Assembly: GCF_000332455.1 (NCBI RefSeq)
Contig: NZ_AOGY02000031.1
Span: 1 to 64,000, forward strand
Direction of reading: 5' to 3'
From: Leptospira vanthielii serovar Holland str. Waz Holland = ATCC 700522
GTDB taxonomy: Bacteria > Spirochaetota > Leptospiria > Leptospirales > Leptospiraceae
Length of the DNA: 64,000 nt
A program made the position numbers and the translations under genes. Below, one piece after another: positions 43,808-53,848 of this stretch; position 1 is the first letter of the stretch; each line of letters opens with the position of its first letter. Below the pieces are notes generated by a model. The model was not told the DNA's origin. It saw only the letters and a list, made by a program, of their open reading frames with translations, and did no database searches.

Positions 43808-45650
43808 AACTGTATTCCTCCGTATTACCAAGGATATCACCAATCCTACCGCCAAGGATCATCCCACCACCAGTAGAAGAGTAACGGATTTCACAACCAT
43901 CCCAACGAGCATTTAAGGAACGGCTTGTCATATAAAATCGGTTGATTGACTCAGACCAAGACTCTGTATCATGAATTGAATCAAATGTGGCACCGTTTAC
44001 AGTTCGATACTCTAAACCACCTGCGACAATGAGTTGGTCTTTCCCATAAGGGAAAATAAAAGACGAACCCCACTCCCTTCCAAAAAGTAGATTTTTATGA
44101 TCTCGAATGGTATCTGTGGTTGGGTTATAAATTTGAGCACGTAACACAGGTTGGGCGAAATCATACCGAGAGTTCACCCCTCCCAAAATCAATATCTCTC
44201 CATTCGTAAGTCCGTGAACAAAGTGATTGAATCTTTTGTATAACTTCGCAGTAGATTTAGAGAGAGTCTTTGTATTGATATCATAAACCTCAATGGAATC
44301 CAACGCATGTGCGTTAAAATTATTTGCCATAGGACCAAACACATCAGTATGTTCCCCTCCAATGATAATCACTTTACCAGAAATATGCGAGAGAATCTGT
44401 GCGTGTTTACCTCTGGAATCAGAAAGATTTCCAATGGTTTCCACTGTCATAGTCGCTGGATCATTTGTGATATGAACCAACTCAACCATCCCAACGGATT
44501 GGATCGGCTTAAATGGACTCATCCCTCCAACAACAAGCACATCTCCATTCGGAAGCACGGTCATTTTATGAAATAATCGGGGGGTTGTTAACTGCGGGCC
44601 CTCTGTCCAAGTATTCGTAGTTGGGTCATAAACTTCGGTAGAAGTTAACTCATCGTTTGAAGGCCCAACTTTTCCACCTAATCCAGCTGCGGCAAAAATT
44701 CTTCCATCAAGGAGTTTGACGGCTTCGAATTCTTGCCTACGATAGACCATCTCAGGTGCAGGAATGAATTGTTTCGAAACAGAATCGTAAAACTCAGCAT
44801 GGCTCAGTGTTCCATTCCCATTAATCAAAACATCTTTTTTAGCCTTTCCTCCAAAAATTAAACGTCGACCATCATCTAATTCAACACCAACACAAGACCT
44901 CCTTGCTACATTTAAGTTAGGTCCACTTCTGAAGGCATAAACGTTTACAGGGACCATCACAGTTCCTTGAGAATTAGAAGCTTTGTCTTTAATGTTCAGA
45001 AAGGAAATCGTTAATATACCGCCGCTGGAATTTGGATTTCCAGCAAATAACAAACGTATGTTGCGATCGGAAGTTATTATATCAGAAACCACAAGACTAT
45101 TTTTAGCAGTCCCAGACAAACTAACTTGAGACAGGTCCCCATCCCATACAATGTCTTCATTGGAAACGATGTCCAAAAACCCCGATTCTAATTCAGAGAT
45201 ATCTATTCCGTTACCTGTTCGAAGTTCAAGAATAGGTGGTTGGGAATCAATTTCAAATTCAAATTTTTCTGGATTTACTAAAAGGGATTCGTTTAGATAA
45301 TAATCCTTTAAATTGATACTAAACCTTCCACTCGTGATGGATGGGTTCATTCGAATTTCATATAGAAACTTACTACGTGGAATGATTTGTAAAATGGGAC
45401 TATCGCCGACCCCAGAAATAGGTAATTTTAGCCCTTCAACTTTGGTCGTAAAATCATGGTTAGTTGATACATACATAACCCCACCAGGTTGCACACGATT
45501 GGTAGAAAATTCCATGGTAACAACTGGTTCTGAGCCTAAAAGGAGAAGCGCTAAACTTGTTGGGGAGTTTGGATCAAATAAATTATTACCTGTTCCTATC
45601 TTACAAGATACAAATAAACCAATGAGGAAGATGGTTCTAATCTTTTCCAT
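43800..45650 (-). CDS. Kelch-repeat lipoprotein B
   Basis: This is a 616-residue protein. Its signal ends LIGLFVSC (lipid Cys at 16), followed by NNLFDPNSP. Two Ig-like segments precede kelch blades (DDGRRLIFGGKAKKD, DGRIFAAAGLGGK, NGDVLVVGGMSPF, SGKVIIIGGEHTD, NGEILILGGVNSRYD, DQLIVAGGLEYR, GGMILGGRIGD). The order of domains matches kelch C closely, so they are tandem paralogues. It starts inside the last 14 bases of kelch A and ends inside kelch C. Confidence 0.9.
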   Translation of the reverse strand: MEKIRTIFLIGLFVSCKIGTGNNLFDPNSPTSLALLLLGSEPVVTMEFSTNRVQPGGVMYVSTNHDFTTKVEGLKLPISGVGDSPILQIIPRSKFLYEIRMNPSITSGRFSINLKDYYLNESLLVNPEKFEFEIDSQPPILELRTGNGIDISELESGFLDIVSNEDIVWDGDLSQVSLSGTAKNSLVVSDIITSDRNIRLLFAGNPNSSGGILTISFLNIKDKASNSQGTVMVPVNVYAFRSGPNLNVARRSCVGVELDDGRRLIFGGKAKKDVLINGNGTLSHAEFYDSVSKQFIPAPEMVYRRQEFEAVKLLDGRIFAAAGLGGKVGPSNDELTSTEVYDPTTNTWTEGPQLTTPRLFHKMTVLPNGDVLVVGGMSPFKPIQSVGMVELVHITNDPATMTVETIGNLSDSRGKHAQILSHISGKVIIIGGEHTDVFGPMANNFNAHALDSIEVYDINTKTLSKSTAKLYKRFNHFVHGLTNGEILILGGVNSRYDFAQPVLRAQIYNPTTDTIRDHKNLLFGREWGSSFIFPYGKDQLIVAGGLEYRTVNGATFDSIHDTESWSESINRFYMTSRSLNARWDGCEIRYSSTGGGMILGGRIGDILGNTEEYSFE

Positions 45651-47151
45651 ACAACTCTACTCTTGTATCAACTAGTGCAGAATCACCAAACACAACAATT
45701 CCCTTACTGGTTTGTATTGCTGTATGTTCGGAACGTGCATTCATCATTGTATCGACTATAAAATTTTGTTTCTCAACATGATCATAAAGTTCTAAAATTC
45801 CTGATTTATAATAAGTATCCACTCCACCTGTATAAAGAATTTGGGAATTTGAAAAAGTTACGATAGAACTTCCGTTTTTTATTCTACTGGTAAAACCATG
45901 GGTTTTCGTAACAGAACTCACTTCATTCCATGACTCAATACTTCGGGAACCCACTCCACTCCCCGTGACACCACCTAAAACCAATCGATCTCCACCGGGC
46001 ATCGGGATACTTGTCACATTCGACCTGAATGTTGGCATCAGTACAGGTAATGAACTTAAAGTTTGGGTATTAATATCTAAACTATTGATAAGATTTGAAT
46101 AAACCGCATAAACTAAGAGTCGGTCTTTACCCCCAAAAAACAATATCCTCTGTTTGTTTGCATCATACTCTGCAAATTGGAACAAAGTGTTCATTGGAAA
46201 ATTAGCTGTGGATGCCAGGAATGTCGAAGTTGCATCCTGAATAGAAATATATTCATGATCATTTGAAATGGCTGTGTGGTCGGTTCCTACTTGGAATTGT
46301 CCACCAGAAATCAGTAAGTCACCATTGGATAAACAAACCATCGTATGGCCAGACCTTCGTCTTTGCATTGTTACCGAAAGTTCCGCAACAGTTTGGTTTG
46401 TCACATTGATTCGATAAATTCTATCATTGATTTGAGAATCTACGGTTGGATCACCTCGAATGGTTTTTCCACCCGATACATAAACATTTCCAATCTGATC
46501 AGTGCAGATTGCCATACCCATCAAACTTTGATTGAGTGGGGGAAGTAAAGTAGACACCCCAACTTCAGGATTAAAAATTTCTACAGTAGGGACTGTGTTT
46601 CCCGATATGGAAACCCCTCCTACCAATAGTATTCGTCCATCTAACAAGGCGGTAGTTGTTATTTGACCTTTCGCTTCTGATATTGAACCAATATAACGCG
46701 GGTACGGAAATTTGAAATCTAATACTTTACCCGAAAATGAATAATTACCTAATGACTCTGGCCTTTGAATGAATATAGAAATTGGTTCTCTCCATTCTGA
46801 CCGAGAGGACACAGAAAAAAGTAGGCGAATTTTAGATTCTGATAACGGGAATACATCTCGCATTACCAAATCATCCTTATAGTTTTCTGAAACACGGAAG
46901 TGATTTTTCGCAAAATGCGATGCTATAGGTTGGCTTAGATCCAAATCAAGTATTTCTGTTTTTACAAAGGATGGATAATCGTTCGGTTGGTAACGGGATG
47001 AAATTTCAACCTGGTCCTGAAAAACTAATGTGGATAAAACCGCAACGGAACTACCAGCAAAAGTAGTCGGATCAAAGATGTTTTGAGAAGAATTCTTTAT
47101 CTTACAGTGAAAGAGTAATAAAGTTAAGAGTAGACTAAAACTGCATCGCAT
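45637..47151 (-). CDS. Kelch-repeat lipoprotein A
   Basis: This 504-residue protein has a signal with Cys16 (LLLTLLLFHC), then QNIFDPTTF, the same short block found in B and C. The pre-kelch region is shorter than in B and C. Blades include DGRILLVGGVSISG, NVYVSGGKTIRG, NGDLLISGGQFQVG, QRILFFGGKDR, GDRLVLGGVTGSG and SQILYTGGVDTY. It overlaps the caspase gene by 17 bases upstream and kelch B by 14 bases downstream, so translation is probably coupled through all four genes. Confidence 0.9.
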   Translation of the reverse strand: MRCSFSLLLTLLLFHCKIKNSSQNIFDPTTFAGSSVAVLSTLVFQDQVEISSRYQPNDYPSFVKTEILDLDLSQPIASHFAKNHFRVSENYKDDLVMRDVFPLSESKIRLLFSVSSRSEWREPISIFIQRPESLGNYSFSGKVLDFKFPYPRYIGSISEAKGQITTTALLDGRILLVGGVSISGNTVPTVEIFNPEVGVSTLLPPLNQSLMGMAICTDQIGNVYVSGGKTIRGDPTVDSQINDRIYRINVTNQTVAELSVTMQRRRSGHTMVCLSNGDLLISGGQFQVGTDHTAISNDHEYISIQDATSTFLASTANFPMNTLFQFAEYDANKQRILFFGGKDRLLVYAVYSNLINSLDINTQTLSSLPVLMPTFRSNVTSIPMPGGDRLVLGGVTGSGVGSRSIESWNEVSSVTKTHGFTSRIKNGSSIVTFSNSQILYTGGVDTYYKSGILELYDHVEKQNFIVDTMMNARSEHTAIQTSKGIVVFGDSALVDTRVELYGKD

Positions 47152-48439
47152 ATCCTAACTTCCCAACCCTGTCGATTCCCATAAGTCCATGGTTTTCCCA
47201 ATCAAACTCGAGCAAAACACCCGACTTTTCCTTAGGATTGGGTCCCAATAGATAAAAATCAAACACATTTGCTGACCAAAGTATAAGAAGTACGGTAAGA
47301 GCTTGGGACAAGTGGGTCCTAGATGACTCCATCCTTTGTCTATATGGCTCAATTAAGTAGTAGTTTAATGCGACAGTCTCTGCTACACGAGCGTTCGGTG
47401 GAACGCCAATTGCTGATTCATAGTTTGCTTTATCGCGTCGATAGGTGTTATATTGAAACCCAGCATAAAGAACTCCCAAAGAAAAAATGGACATATAGAT
47501 TTTCCCTTTCTCTTCTTGCCCTCTCGCATACTGTCCCCAACCCGGGAAAAGGAAGGAGCGGAAGGCATAAGTCGGATTGTAGGGATTGAATAAAGGTGCA
47601 TCTGCCAGTGATGTCTCTGGATTGACTGCATAGGTTAAAATTGTATCCTCGGATTTCTCCGCATATTCTTTCGTATACGGTTTTTGTAATTTCTGATTGG
47701 CCTTTCCCCATTCTCGCAAAGAAGTAATGACATAATTGGATAGTTCGGAATAAGAAACCTCTCCATTGTAGTTGGAATCCGCCCTACCTTCCAATCCATA
47801 GATGAGAAACTTAGTAAAGACACCATAACCTGACTTTGGGTCTTCGAAACTGGAATAACCTACCTTAGTCGAATAGAATACAGAAAGAATTTCCGAATCA
47901 CGAAACGAAGTCTCCACTAAGAACTTTTTGCCCTCTTCTCCTTTGCCATCATCTGGATTTCGGCAAGCATCAATAAAAAAAACAACTCGTTTCAGTTTGT
48001 ACTTTCGTGTCATCTCGAGGAGTTGTTCTACTGCAATTCCAGACTCAAAGGGAGTTAAGGGATTAGCATCTTCTGGAAGTAAGTAAACCTTATCATTGTA
48101 ATCAACCACGCCATGACCAGAAAAATAAAACACAAACAAATCGTCTGGATTTGTTTCTTCTAACAATGCTTCAAAATTAGATAAGATATTATACTTGGTC
48201 GGAGTTGAATTAGCCGAACCTTCTTGTACTAAAGTTTGGATTCGATTGTAAGAGCCATAACTAAATAAAATCTTGGTCATCCCCAAAGCATCGTTTTTTG
48301 CGGTTTTCAAATTACCAAGAGATAAATTCCTATATTCACTAACACCAACAATAAACCCAAACCGCTTGGACCCAGGATCAGCTGCAATTATTACCGGTGT
48401 AGTGAAAAATAAGAATATTAGAATTTTTGACTTCATCAA
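47135..48439 (-). CDS. Secreted caspase-family (C14) protease with membrane C-terminus
   Basis: Residues 1-20 are a signal peptide. The caspase p20 fold spans ~25-240: RFGFIVGVSEY, VFYFSGHGVVD with catalytic His109, and RVVFFIDACRNPDDG with catalytic Cys159. Residues 221-232 (DSNYNGEVSYSE) match an EF-hand calcium loop. From ~285 a DUF5683-like segment (YAFRSFLFPGWGQYARGQ...KGKIYMSIFSLGVLYAGFQYN) has about three membrane stretches, so the protease should face the periplasm while anchored. It is followed by three kelch lipoproteins, which are candidate substrates or regulators, and preceded by a chemoreceptor-like protein. Confidence 0.9.
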   Translation of the reverse strand: MMKSKILIFLFFTTPVIIAADPGSKRFGFIVGVSEYRNLSLGNLKTAKNDALGMTKILFSYGSYNRIQTLVQEGSANSTPTKYNILSNFEALLEETNPDDLFVFYFSGHGVVDYNDKVYLLPEDANPLTPFESGIAVEQLLEMTRKYKLKRVVFFIDACRNPDDGKGEEGKKFLVETSFRDSEILSVFYSTKVGYSSFEDPKSGYGVFTKFLIYGLEGRADSNYNGEVSYSELSNYVITSLREWGKANQKLQKPYTKEYAEKSEDTILTYAVNPETSLADAPLFNPYNPTYAFRSFLFPGWGQYARGQEEKGKIYMSIFSLGVLYAGFQYNTYRRDKANYESAIGVPPNARVAETVALNYYLIEPYRQRMESSRTHLSQALTVLLILWSANVFDFYLLGPNPKEKSGVLLEFDWENHGLMGIDRVGKLGYAMQF

Positions 48440-48441
48440 TA

Positions 48442-50025
48442 TTATCGTTCGACTGCCAGATCTGCGGCTTGTTTCTCCAAACTTAAAGTATTTTCGCCTA
48501 CTTTTCTAGCATTAATAACAACTTCTCGGTTGATTTCATCCATTTTTTGAACGACAGCTACCATCTGGTCTTTGTCTCTATTGAGAATTTTAGATTCCTG
48601 ATCTAGTTCTCGTGAAATTGTTTCAATCAAATCTAGGGACTCCAACACTTCATTATTAATATTCTTTTGAGAATTAATTTTATTCGTCGCCGTTTTAATG
48701 ACTTCACTCAAAAGCTCATACTTTGATTGCAGTGCTTCGGTTTGTTTGAGAGAAACGGAAGCCAATTCCGTTCCTTCTTGAATGAACCGGTTGGAAGTTG
48801 TAATGATTTTTTTAATCTTAGTGGCATTTTCATTCGAGTTCTCTGCTAACTTTGCCACTTCTTGCGCCACAACGGCAAACCCTCGTCCGTGTTCCCCCGC
48901 CCTTGCTGCTTCTATCGATGCATTGAGAGCAAGTAAATTGGTTCTGTCTGCAATCTCTGCCATAATATCATTTACTTCACTCACTTCCTTTTGAGATTCA
49001 TTCACCGAGCGAAGTCTTTCTTCTAGATTCTTAACTGTTCCAGATAATACGTTACTTCTATCTTGAAAGTCACTCATATTAGAATTCAGCTCTTCCACAA
49101 CGGTTCCAATTTCAGAAATACTAAGTTTAAGTGTATCTGATTTGTGATTTAACAAAGTAATTTGGTTGTGTTGTTTCCCAATATTGTCCACTGAGGTTTG
49201 AATACTTTCGGAAAAAGAGGAAACGAACTCCGTCAATTCATGAATCGATCTATCTTGTGATTCAATTTGAAAATTAAAATCTATCGTAATTTCACGAATC
49301 GACTTAAGAGTTTTAAATAGTTCAGAACCAACCTGAACCAAGTCACGATTCAAATTGTCTGAGGTAATTCTTTCTTTTTCTGCAATTTTTTGACGGTCTT
49401 CCGACTCGTTTTTGATTTCGTTTAATAAATTGAGAACCGCAGATGTTAAATACCCAAAACAAATTAAAAACAGTATTTTGAATACTTCATTAGAAATACC
49501 AACCGTACTCTTTTGGCTTTGGAATCCCTCCACCTCTTTAAACTCAACTCCTTGCCCATAACCAATGACAGAAATCAGCACCAAACAAAAAGCGGAATAG
49601 TAGGTACTCATCATTAGAGTTCGTTTGGAAAATAAAAATGCAGAATAAACTACATAAAAATAATACAACACATAAAGAGTGGGTGATTTAATTAAGTCCG
49701 CAGCAACCCCACTACCACCCATTAGGCCGGAAGCAGTGACTGCAAAAAGAACTGTAATGTCTAAAATGATAAGTGCCTTAGGAAAAAATGGATGTAATTT
49801 TTCCTTCTTGAATAGATAGGCCTGAAGACTTCCATACAAAAACATACAAGTAATCCCCACGAGATAACTCGTAGTTTGTAAAGTGGTTGAGGTTTTATAG
49901 GAACCGAGGGTTGCGATGATATAGAATCCCGCCAAAAGGAACCTGACCCGATTTACATACACAGGGCCAAGCTCTACCCAAGTTTTTTTGGTTTTTATTG
50001 ATTCTAAACTAGTTCTCGTCGACAT
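48442..50025 (-). CDS. Methyl-accepting chemotaxis-type receptor with multi-span N-terminus
   Basis: This is a 527-residue protein. Residues ~25-205 hold about six membrane helices with almost no periplasmic domain, then a helical linker. The signalling tip is canonical ([41 protein letters not shown]), so it should contact CheA/CheW. It could sense a membrane or proton-motive signal rather than an extracellular ligand (inference). It opens the caspase-kelch operon with only two bases to the caspase gene and is divergent from the pirin gene. Confidence 0.93.
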   Translation of the reverse strand: MSTRTSLESIKTKKTWVELGPVYVNRVRFLLAGFYIIATLGSYKTSTTLQTTSYLVGITCMFLYGSLQAYLFKKEKLHPFFPKALIILDITVLFAVTASGLMGGSGVAADLIKSPTLYVLYYFYVVYSAFLFSKRTLMMSTYYSAFCLVLISVIGYGQGVEFKEVEGFQSQKSTVGISNEVFKILFLICFGYLTSAVLNLLNEIKNESEDRQKIAEKERITSDNLNRDLVQVGSELFKTLKSIREITIDFNFQIESQDRSIHELTEFVSSFSESIQTSVDNIGKQHNQITLLNHKSDTLKLSISEIGTVVEELNSNMSDFQDRSNVLSGTVKNLEERLRSVNESQKEVSEVNDIMAEIADRTNLLALNASIEAARAGEHGRGFAVVAQEVAKLAENSNENATKIKKIITTSNRFIQEGTELASVSLKQTEALQSKYELLSEVIKTATNKINSQKNINNEVLESLDLIETISRELDQESKILNRDKDQMVAVVQKMDEINREVVINARKVGENTLSLEKQAADLAVER

Positions 50026-50098
50026 AGGATGATGATCGGGAAAGGAAAGTGAATGGGAAGTGATTTTCTTTTTTTACCCTCTGAAAGCAGAAACTCTC

Positions 50099-50128
50099 TT
50101 GACAAATTATAGTTTGATATTAAACTAT
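50099..50128 (+). promoter_or_regulatory. Pirin promoter with overlapping palindrome
   Basis: A consensus -35 TTGACA (50099-50104) is followed, 16 bases on, by TAAACT (50121-50126) as -10. A palindrome ATAGTTT-GATATT-AAACTAT (50109-50128) covers the spacer and -10, so a dimeric regulator could block the promoter. The start codon is at 50134, close to the predicted transcript start, so the message has little or no leader. Confidence 0.5.
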
Positions 50129-50133
50129 TCGAT

Positions 50134-50871
50134 ATGGAAACATTTAACCCCAACAGCAATTCCGTGGAAAAAAAACTTCACCCCGCCTCAGAACGTGGGC
50201 ATGTCAATTTCGGATGGTTGGATAGCCATCATTCCTTTAGTTTTGGTCACTGGTACCATCCCGAAAAAACAAACTTCGGAGCTCTTCGGGTTCTGAACGA
50301 TGACATAGTCGAACCAAGTATGGGGTTTGGAACACACCCTCACCAAAATATGGAAATAATTTCTATCCCACTCTTTGGGGAGTTGGCTCATAAAGATAGT
50401 ACAGGTACGAATGGTATCATTCGCACGGGAGACGTACAGATTATGTCTGCCGGTTCAGGAATTATGCACTCGGAGTTCAACCACAGCAGTGAAAAGAAAG
50501 TGAACTTTTTGCAAGTTTGGATCCTTCCGAAAGTAGCAGGCATCGAACCAAGGTATGCGCAAAAAACTTTTTCGGAAGTTGGACGTGTGAACCGGTTCCA
50601 AACCGTAGTTTCGCCCATTGATGAAGAGGCCGTTTGGATCAACCAAGACGCCTACTTTTCTTTGGCAACTTTAGATCCAGGAAAAGGACTTTCTTATCCA
50701 GTTCATGCGCCGGGACAAGGAATCTTTACTTTTCTCATCAGCGGAAAACTGAAAGTAGAAGATACAATCTTAGAACGTAGAGATGCCGTGGGACTTTGGG
50801 GGAAAGAGGAATATCAATTTCAGGCAGAAGTGAAATCGGAAATTCTTGTGATTGAAGTTCCCATGAAGTAG
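50134..50871 (+). CDS. Pirin family protein
   Basis: This is a bicupin fold of 245 residues. The N-terminal pirin signature is complete: HPASERGHVNFGWLDSHHSFSFGHWYHPEK, then GFGTHPHQNMEIISIPLFGELAHKDS, with His ligands for iron and a Glu. GIMHSEFNHSSEKKVNFLQVWILP follows. Some pirins have quercetin 2,3-dioxygenase activity and others bind transcription regulators. The C-terminal cupin lacks a full metal set, as usual. Confidence 0.94.
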   Translation: METFNPNSNSVEKKLHPASERGHVNFGWLDSHHSFSFGHWYHPEKTNFGALRVLNDDIVEPSMGFGTHPHQNMEIISIPLFGELAHKDSTGTNGIIRTGDVQIMSAGSGIMHSEFNHSSEKKVNFLQVWILPKVAGIEPRYAQKTFSEVGRVNRFQTVVSPIDEEAVWINQDAYFSLATLDPGKGLSYPVHAPGQGIFTFLISGKLKVEDTILERRDAVGLWGKEEYQFQAEVKSEILVIEVPMK

Positions 50872-50882
50872 AATCAGAAAAG

Positions 50883-50908
50883 AAGGGGAACACAGTTTGG
50901 TTCCCCTT
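50883..50908. terminator. Bidirectional terminator between pirin and the outer-membrane gene
   Basis: AAGGGGAAC (50883-50891) and GTTCCCCTT (50900-50908) form a perfect 9-bp stem with an eight-base loop, flanked by TTTTCGATTTT on the right and an A-rich stretch on the left. The gene on each strand ends into it, so it probably serves both. Confidence 0.8.
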
Positions 50909-50983
50909 TTCGATTTTACATCTAACGATAGTTATCCTTTGAATCTACAAAGGGAAGATTCAACTAAATTCTGTAAAAATCCC

Positions 50984-52405
50984 TTAAAACGTATGCCCCA
51001 TATCCAAATAAAACAATTGGTCTTCTTTGGAATAGGCATAGTCCAGTAAGATCACAGTTGCTTGGTCCCAAACCAACCGTAATCCCACCCCACGTGCGTG
51101 TTTATAACCGAGAGCATTCACATCACGTAGTTTGTCCCAAACTCGACCCACATCGTAAAAGGGAACAATACTCAATTGAAGGAACTGGTCCCATAACGAA
51201 AAACTCCCCACACGGTAACGTAACTCAATATTATAAAACCCAATGACAGGGCCAAAAAAACGCTCTTACCTAAACCCTCGAAGTGTGTTTTGTCCCCCAA
51301 GAGCACCAAACGGACCATCGATGGAAAAAAGATATCGGTATTCAAAAAAAGGAACATTCCCTTCAATTTTTGTGAGTGCCACACGTTGTGCGATCACAAA
51401 CTCTTCAAAGAGTTTCGGGAATGGTTGGTAAAAGTTCTTCGCTTGGGCAAAATGTCTGATGTAATTAAAATCAGAACCTATCGTTCGTTCCGCTTTATTG
51501 ATATTGTATTCAATGAGCCATCCTCGATCGGGATCCGGTTCATAATCTCTCGTATCATAGGCAATGCCACCGCGTAAGTAATTTAAATGTCCCCCATTGA
51601 TACCAATGATTTTCCCTGAATTCGCATCTTCTGTAATTTTGGAACTATCTTCGATTGCCGGAACTTTGATACCCGTTATAGGTTCTCTAGCTTCTGTTGG
51701 AGTTCCGTCATACCGCCGAACGATATTTTTTGAAAACTCCACCCCACTCCAAACTCGAAACACCTGGAAAATGGTTTTATCGAGAGAAAATTGCCCATAT
51801 GTCGTTTCAAATTGGTAGTCATGATAGTGTTGGTTCGATGTGAATTCTTTTCCCGGCCCACGATTTCGTGCATAGGAATTTGCATTTTCAAACTCAGAAT
51901 AAGTGGCATTGCGATTGATCCGACTTCCATCCAAATTTCTTTCTTTGAAATAGAGTGGCTGTAAACTTTCGGTTCCAACCCCAAAGTACTGATTATAAAA
52001 ACTAGCATCATGGCCGATATAGGCTTTCAGCCTGTAGGCGGTATCCGCAAAGTAAGGTGCATCCCATACTATATAATTATTTTGTGTTCCCCGATTGGTT
52101 CTGTAAATTCCCACATTGAACATATGTTCATAGGGAGTGTATTTGAAGGATGAATCGGATTTAGTTCCGTTATAGAAAATATTGGCGAGGACTCCAAGGC
52201 CAGAGCCGTTCACTGCATCATTTCCAAAAAGCGGAAGGCCTGTGGCATACCAACCTTCTTTTTTGTTGGCCAGTTCCTTCTCGTCTAACTTCTTAAACTC
52301 ACCTATCCATTCCGGTACATCAGATTTTCTTTCTTCTGCATGCAAAGGAATGAAAATCCATGTTGATACAACTACCAACATAGAAATCAGATTCCGAAAG
52401 AACAT
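50984..52405 (-). pseudogene. Omp85/BamA-like outer-membrane protein gene with in-frame TAA
   Basis: A signal peptide (SMLVVVSTWIFIPLHA) leads to a barrel (ATGLPLFGNDAVNGSGLGVLA...) with no clear POTRA domains, running to the Omp85 signature GGQNTLRGFR. A TAA at 51266-51268 then interrupts; the same frame continues ERFFGPVIGFYNIELRYRVG, VPFYDVGRVWDKL and ends LFYLDMGHTF, the expected last strands and terminal Phe. The 474-codon frame is thus split at codon 380, four or so strands before the end. A CAA-to-TAA change is the simplest cause. It follows the pyruvate kinase gene by five bases. Confidence 0.85.
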
Positions 52406-52410
52406 TTGGA

Positions 52411-53844
52411 TTATTTTACTTCGCGGACTTGGATGGTTTCGACTCGATCTTCCCCAGCAATAATGTCAGAAAGGATCACCACTTTTTCTCCCATCTGGAG
52501 GTATCCATTATTCACAAGAGTTTGGATGGCAAGTTTGATTGTTTTTTCAGGATCAGAAGAAAAATCGACTCGGTAAGGAATCACTCCCCGAGTAAGCCAG
52601 AGTTTCCGTCTAACAGACGTCATGTTTGTAAACGCATGGACGATGGGATATTTAGGATGAAAGGATGCTAAATTATTAGCAGTGATCCCACGACGAGTGA
52701 TGGCAATGATCGCATGTGCCTGCATCGAATCGGCTAAATTCGCAGCAGAACGGGCCATTTCTTCTTTTTGGTCTTTTGGTTTTCTCTGTGCAGCAAGACC
52801 GAGGTTAATTGACATCTCCATACGACGCGCAATTTTATCCAATAGTTCCACACAACGCACAGGGAATTTTCCCATCGCTGTTTCCCCAGATAACATAATG
52901 GCATCGGCTTCTTCATAGACAGCATTGGCAACATCCGTTACCTCAGCTCTTGTAGGAGAAGGATTCTGAATCATAGATTCTAACAAGTGCGTTGCGACAA
53001 TGACACGTTTTCCTTCTTCTTGGCAACGTTTGATGATCCGTCTTTGGACAATGGGAAGTTCTTCGATTTCAATCTCCACTCCCAAATCCCCACGTGCGAC
53101 CATGATGCCGTCGGACTCTCGAATGATGGCATCTAAGTTTTTTAGACCTTCTTGGTCTTCAATCTTTGCAATGATTTGCGCATGGTGGTTCTTTTCATCA
53201 ATGATACCACGCAGTTGGATTACATCTTCTTGCGAACGAACAAACGATAAGGCAACAAAATCTATGTCCTCTTCCAGCCCAAAAAGAATATCTTTGAGGT
53301 CTTTCGGAGTGATTGAGGGTAAGTTCACACGAATCCCAGGAAGGTTGATATGTTTTCTAGAACCGAGCTTACCACCATCTAACACAGTACAAACGAGTTC
53401 GTTTTCACGAATTTCTTGCACTGCTAGATTGATGAGTCCGTTATCGACAGTAACTTTATCGCCAACTTTTAGATCTTTAACAATATCTCTATAGTTTACA
53501 AAAACACTTTGTGCTTCTGCTTCCATTCCAGGGATAATATGAAAAGTAAAAGTCTCACTGACTTTTAGATGAAGGTCGTTTTGTACATCTCCCGTTCGAA
53601 TCTCTGGCCCTTGGGTATCAAGAAGGATAGAAATGGGATGTTTGTGTAATTCATCTTTGTTTAAAGATTTGATAATACGAATGACCTTTCTATGAAACTC
53701 ATGGTCTCCATGACTCATATTGATCCTTGCGATGTTCATTCCGGCCAAAGCTAAACTTCGGATCATTTCTTTGGAGGCGGTCGCAGGACCAATGGTACAA
53801 ACGATTTTTGTTTTTCGAGCTCTTAGTTGTTCAATAGCAGGCAT
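52411..53844 (-). CDS. pyk: Pyruvate kinase
   Basis: Pyruvate kinase converts phosphoenolpyruvate and ADP to pyruvate and ATP in glycolysis. At 477 residues it has [81 protein letters not shown] and [11 protein letters not shown]. The C-terminal effector domain is present ([20 protein letters not shown]). ATHLLES replaces the usual ATQMLES. It lies four bases after the 667-residue hypothetical gene. Confidence 0.97.
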   Translation of the reverse strand: MPAIEQLRARKTKIVCTIGPATASKEMIRSLALAGMNIARINMSHGDHEFHRKVIRIIKSLNKDELHKHPISILLDTQGPEIRTGDVQNDLHLKVSETFTFHIIPGMEAEAQSVFVNYRDIVKDLKVGDKVTVDNGLINLAVQEIRENELVCTVLDGGKLGSRKHINLPGIRVNLPSITPKDLKDILFGLEEDIDFVALSFVRSQEDVIQLRGIIDEKNHHAQIIAKIEDQEGLKNLDAIIRESDGIMVARGDLGVEIEIEELPIVQRRIIKRCQEEGKRVIVATHLLESMIQNPSPTRAEVTDVANAVYEEADAIMLSGETAMGKFPVRCVELLDKIARRMEMSINLGLAAQRKPKDQKEEMARSAANLADSMQAHAIIAITRRGITANNLASFHPKYPIVHAFTNMTSVRRKLWLTRGVIPYRVDFSSDPEKTIKLAIQTLVNNGYLQMGEKVVILSDIIAGEDRVETIQVREVK

Positions 53845-53848
53845 AATT

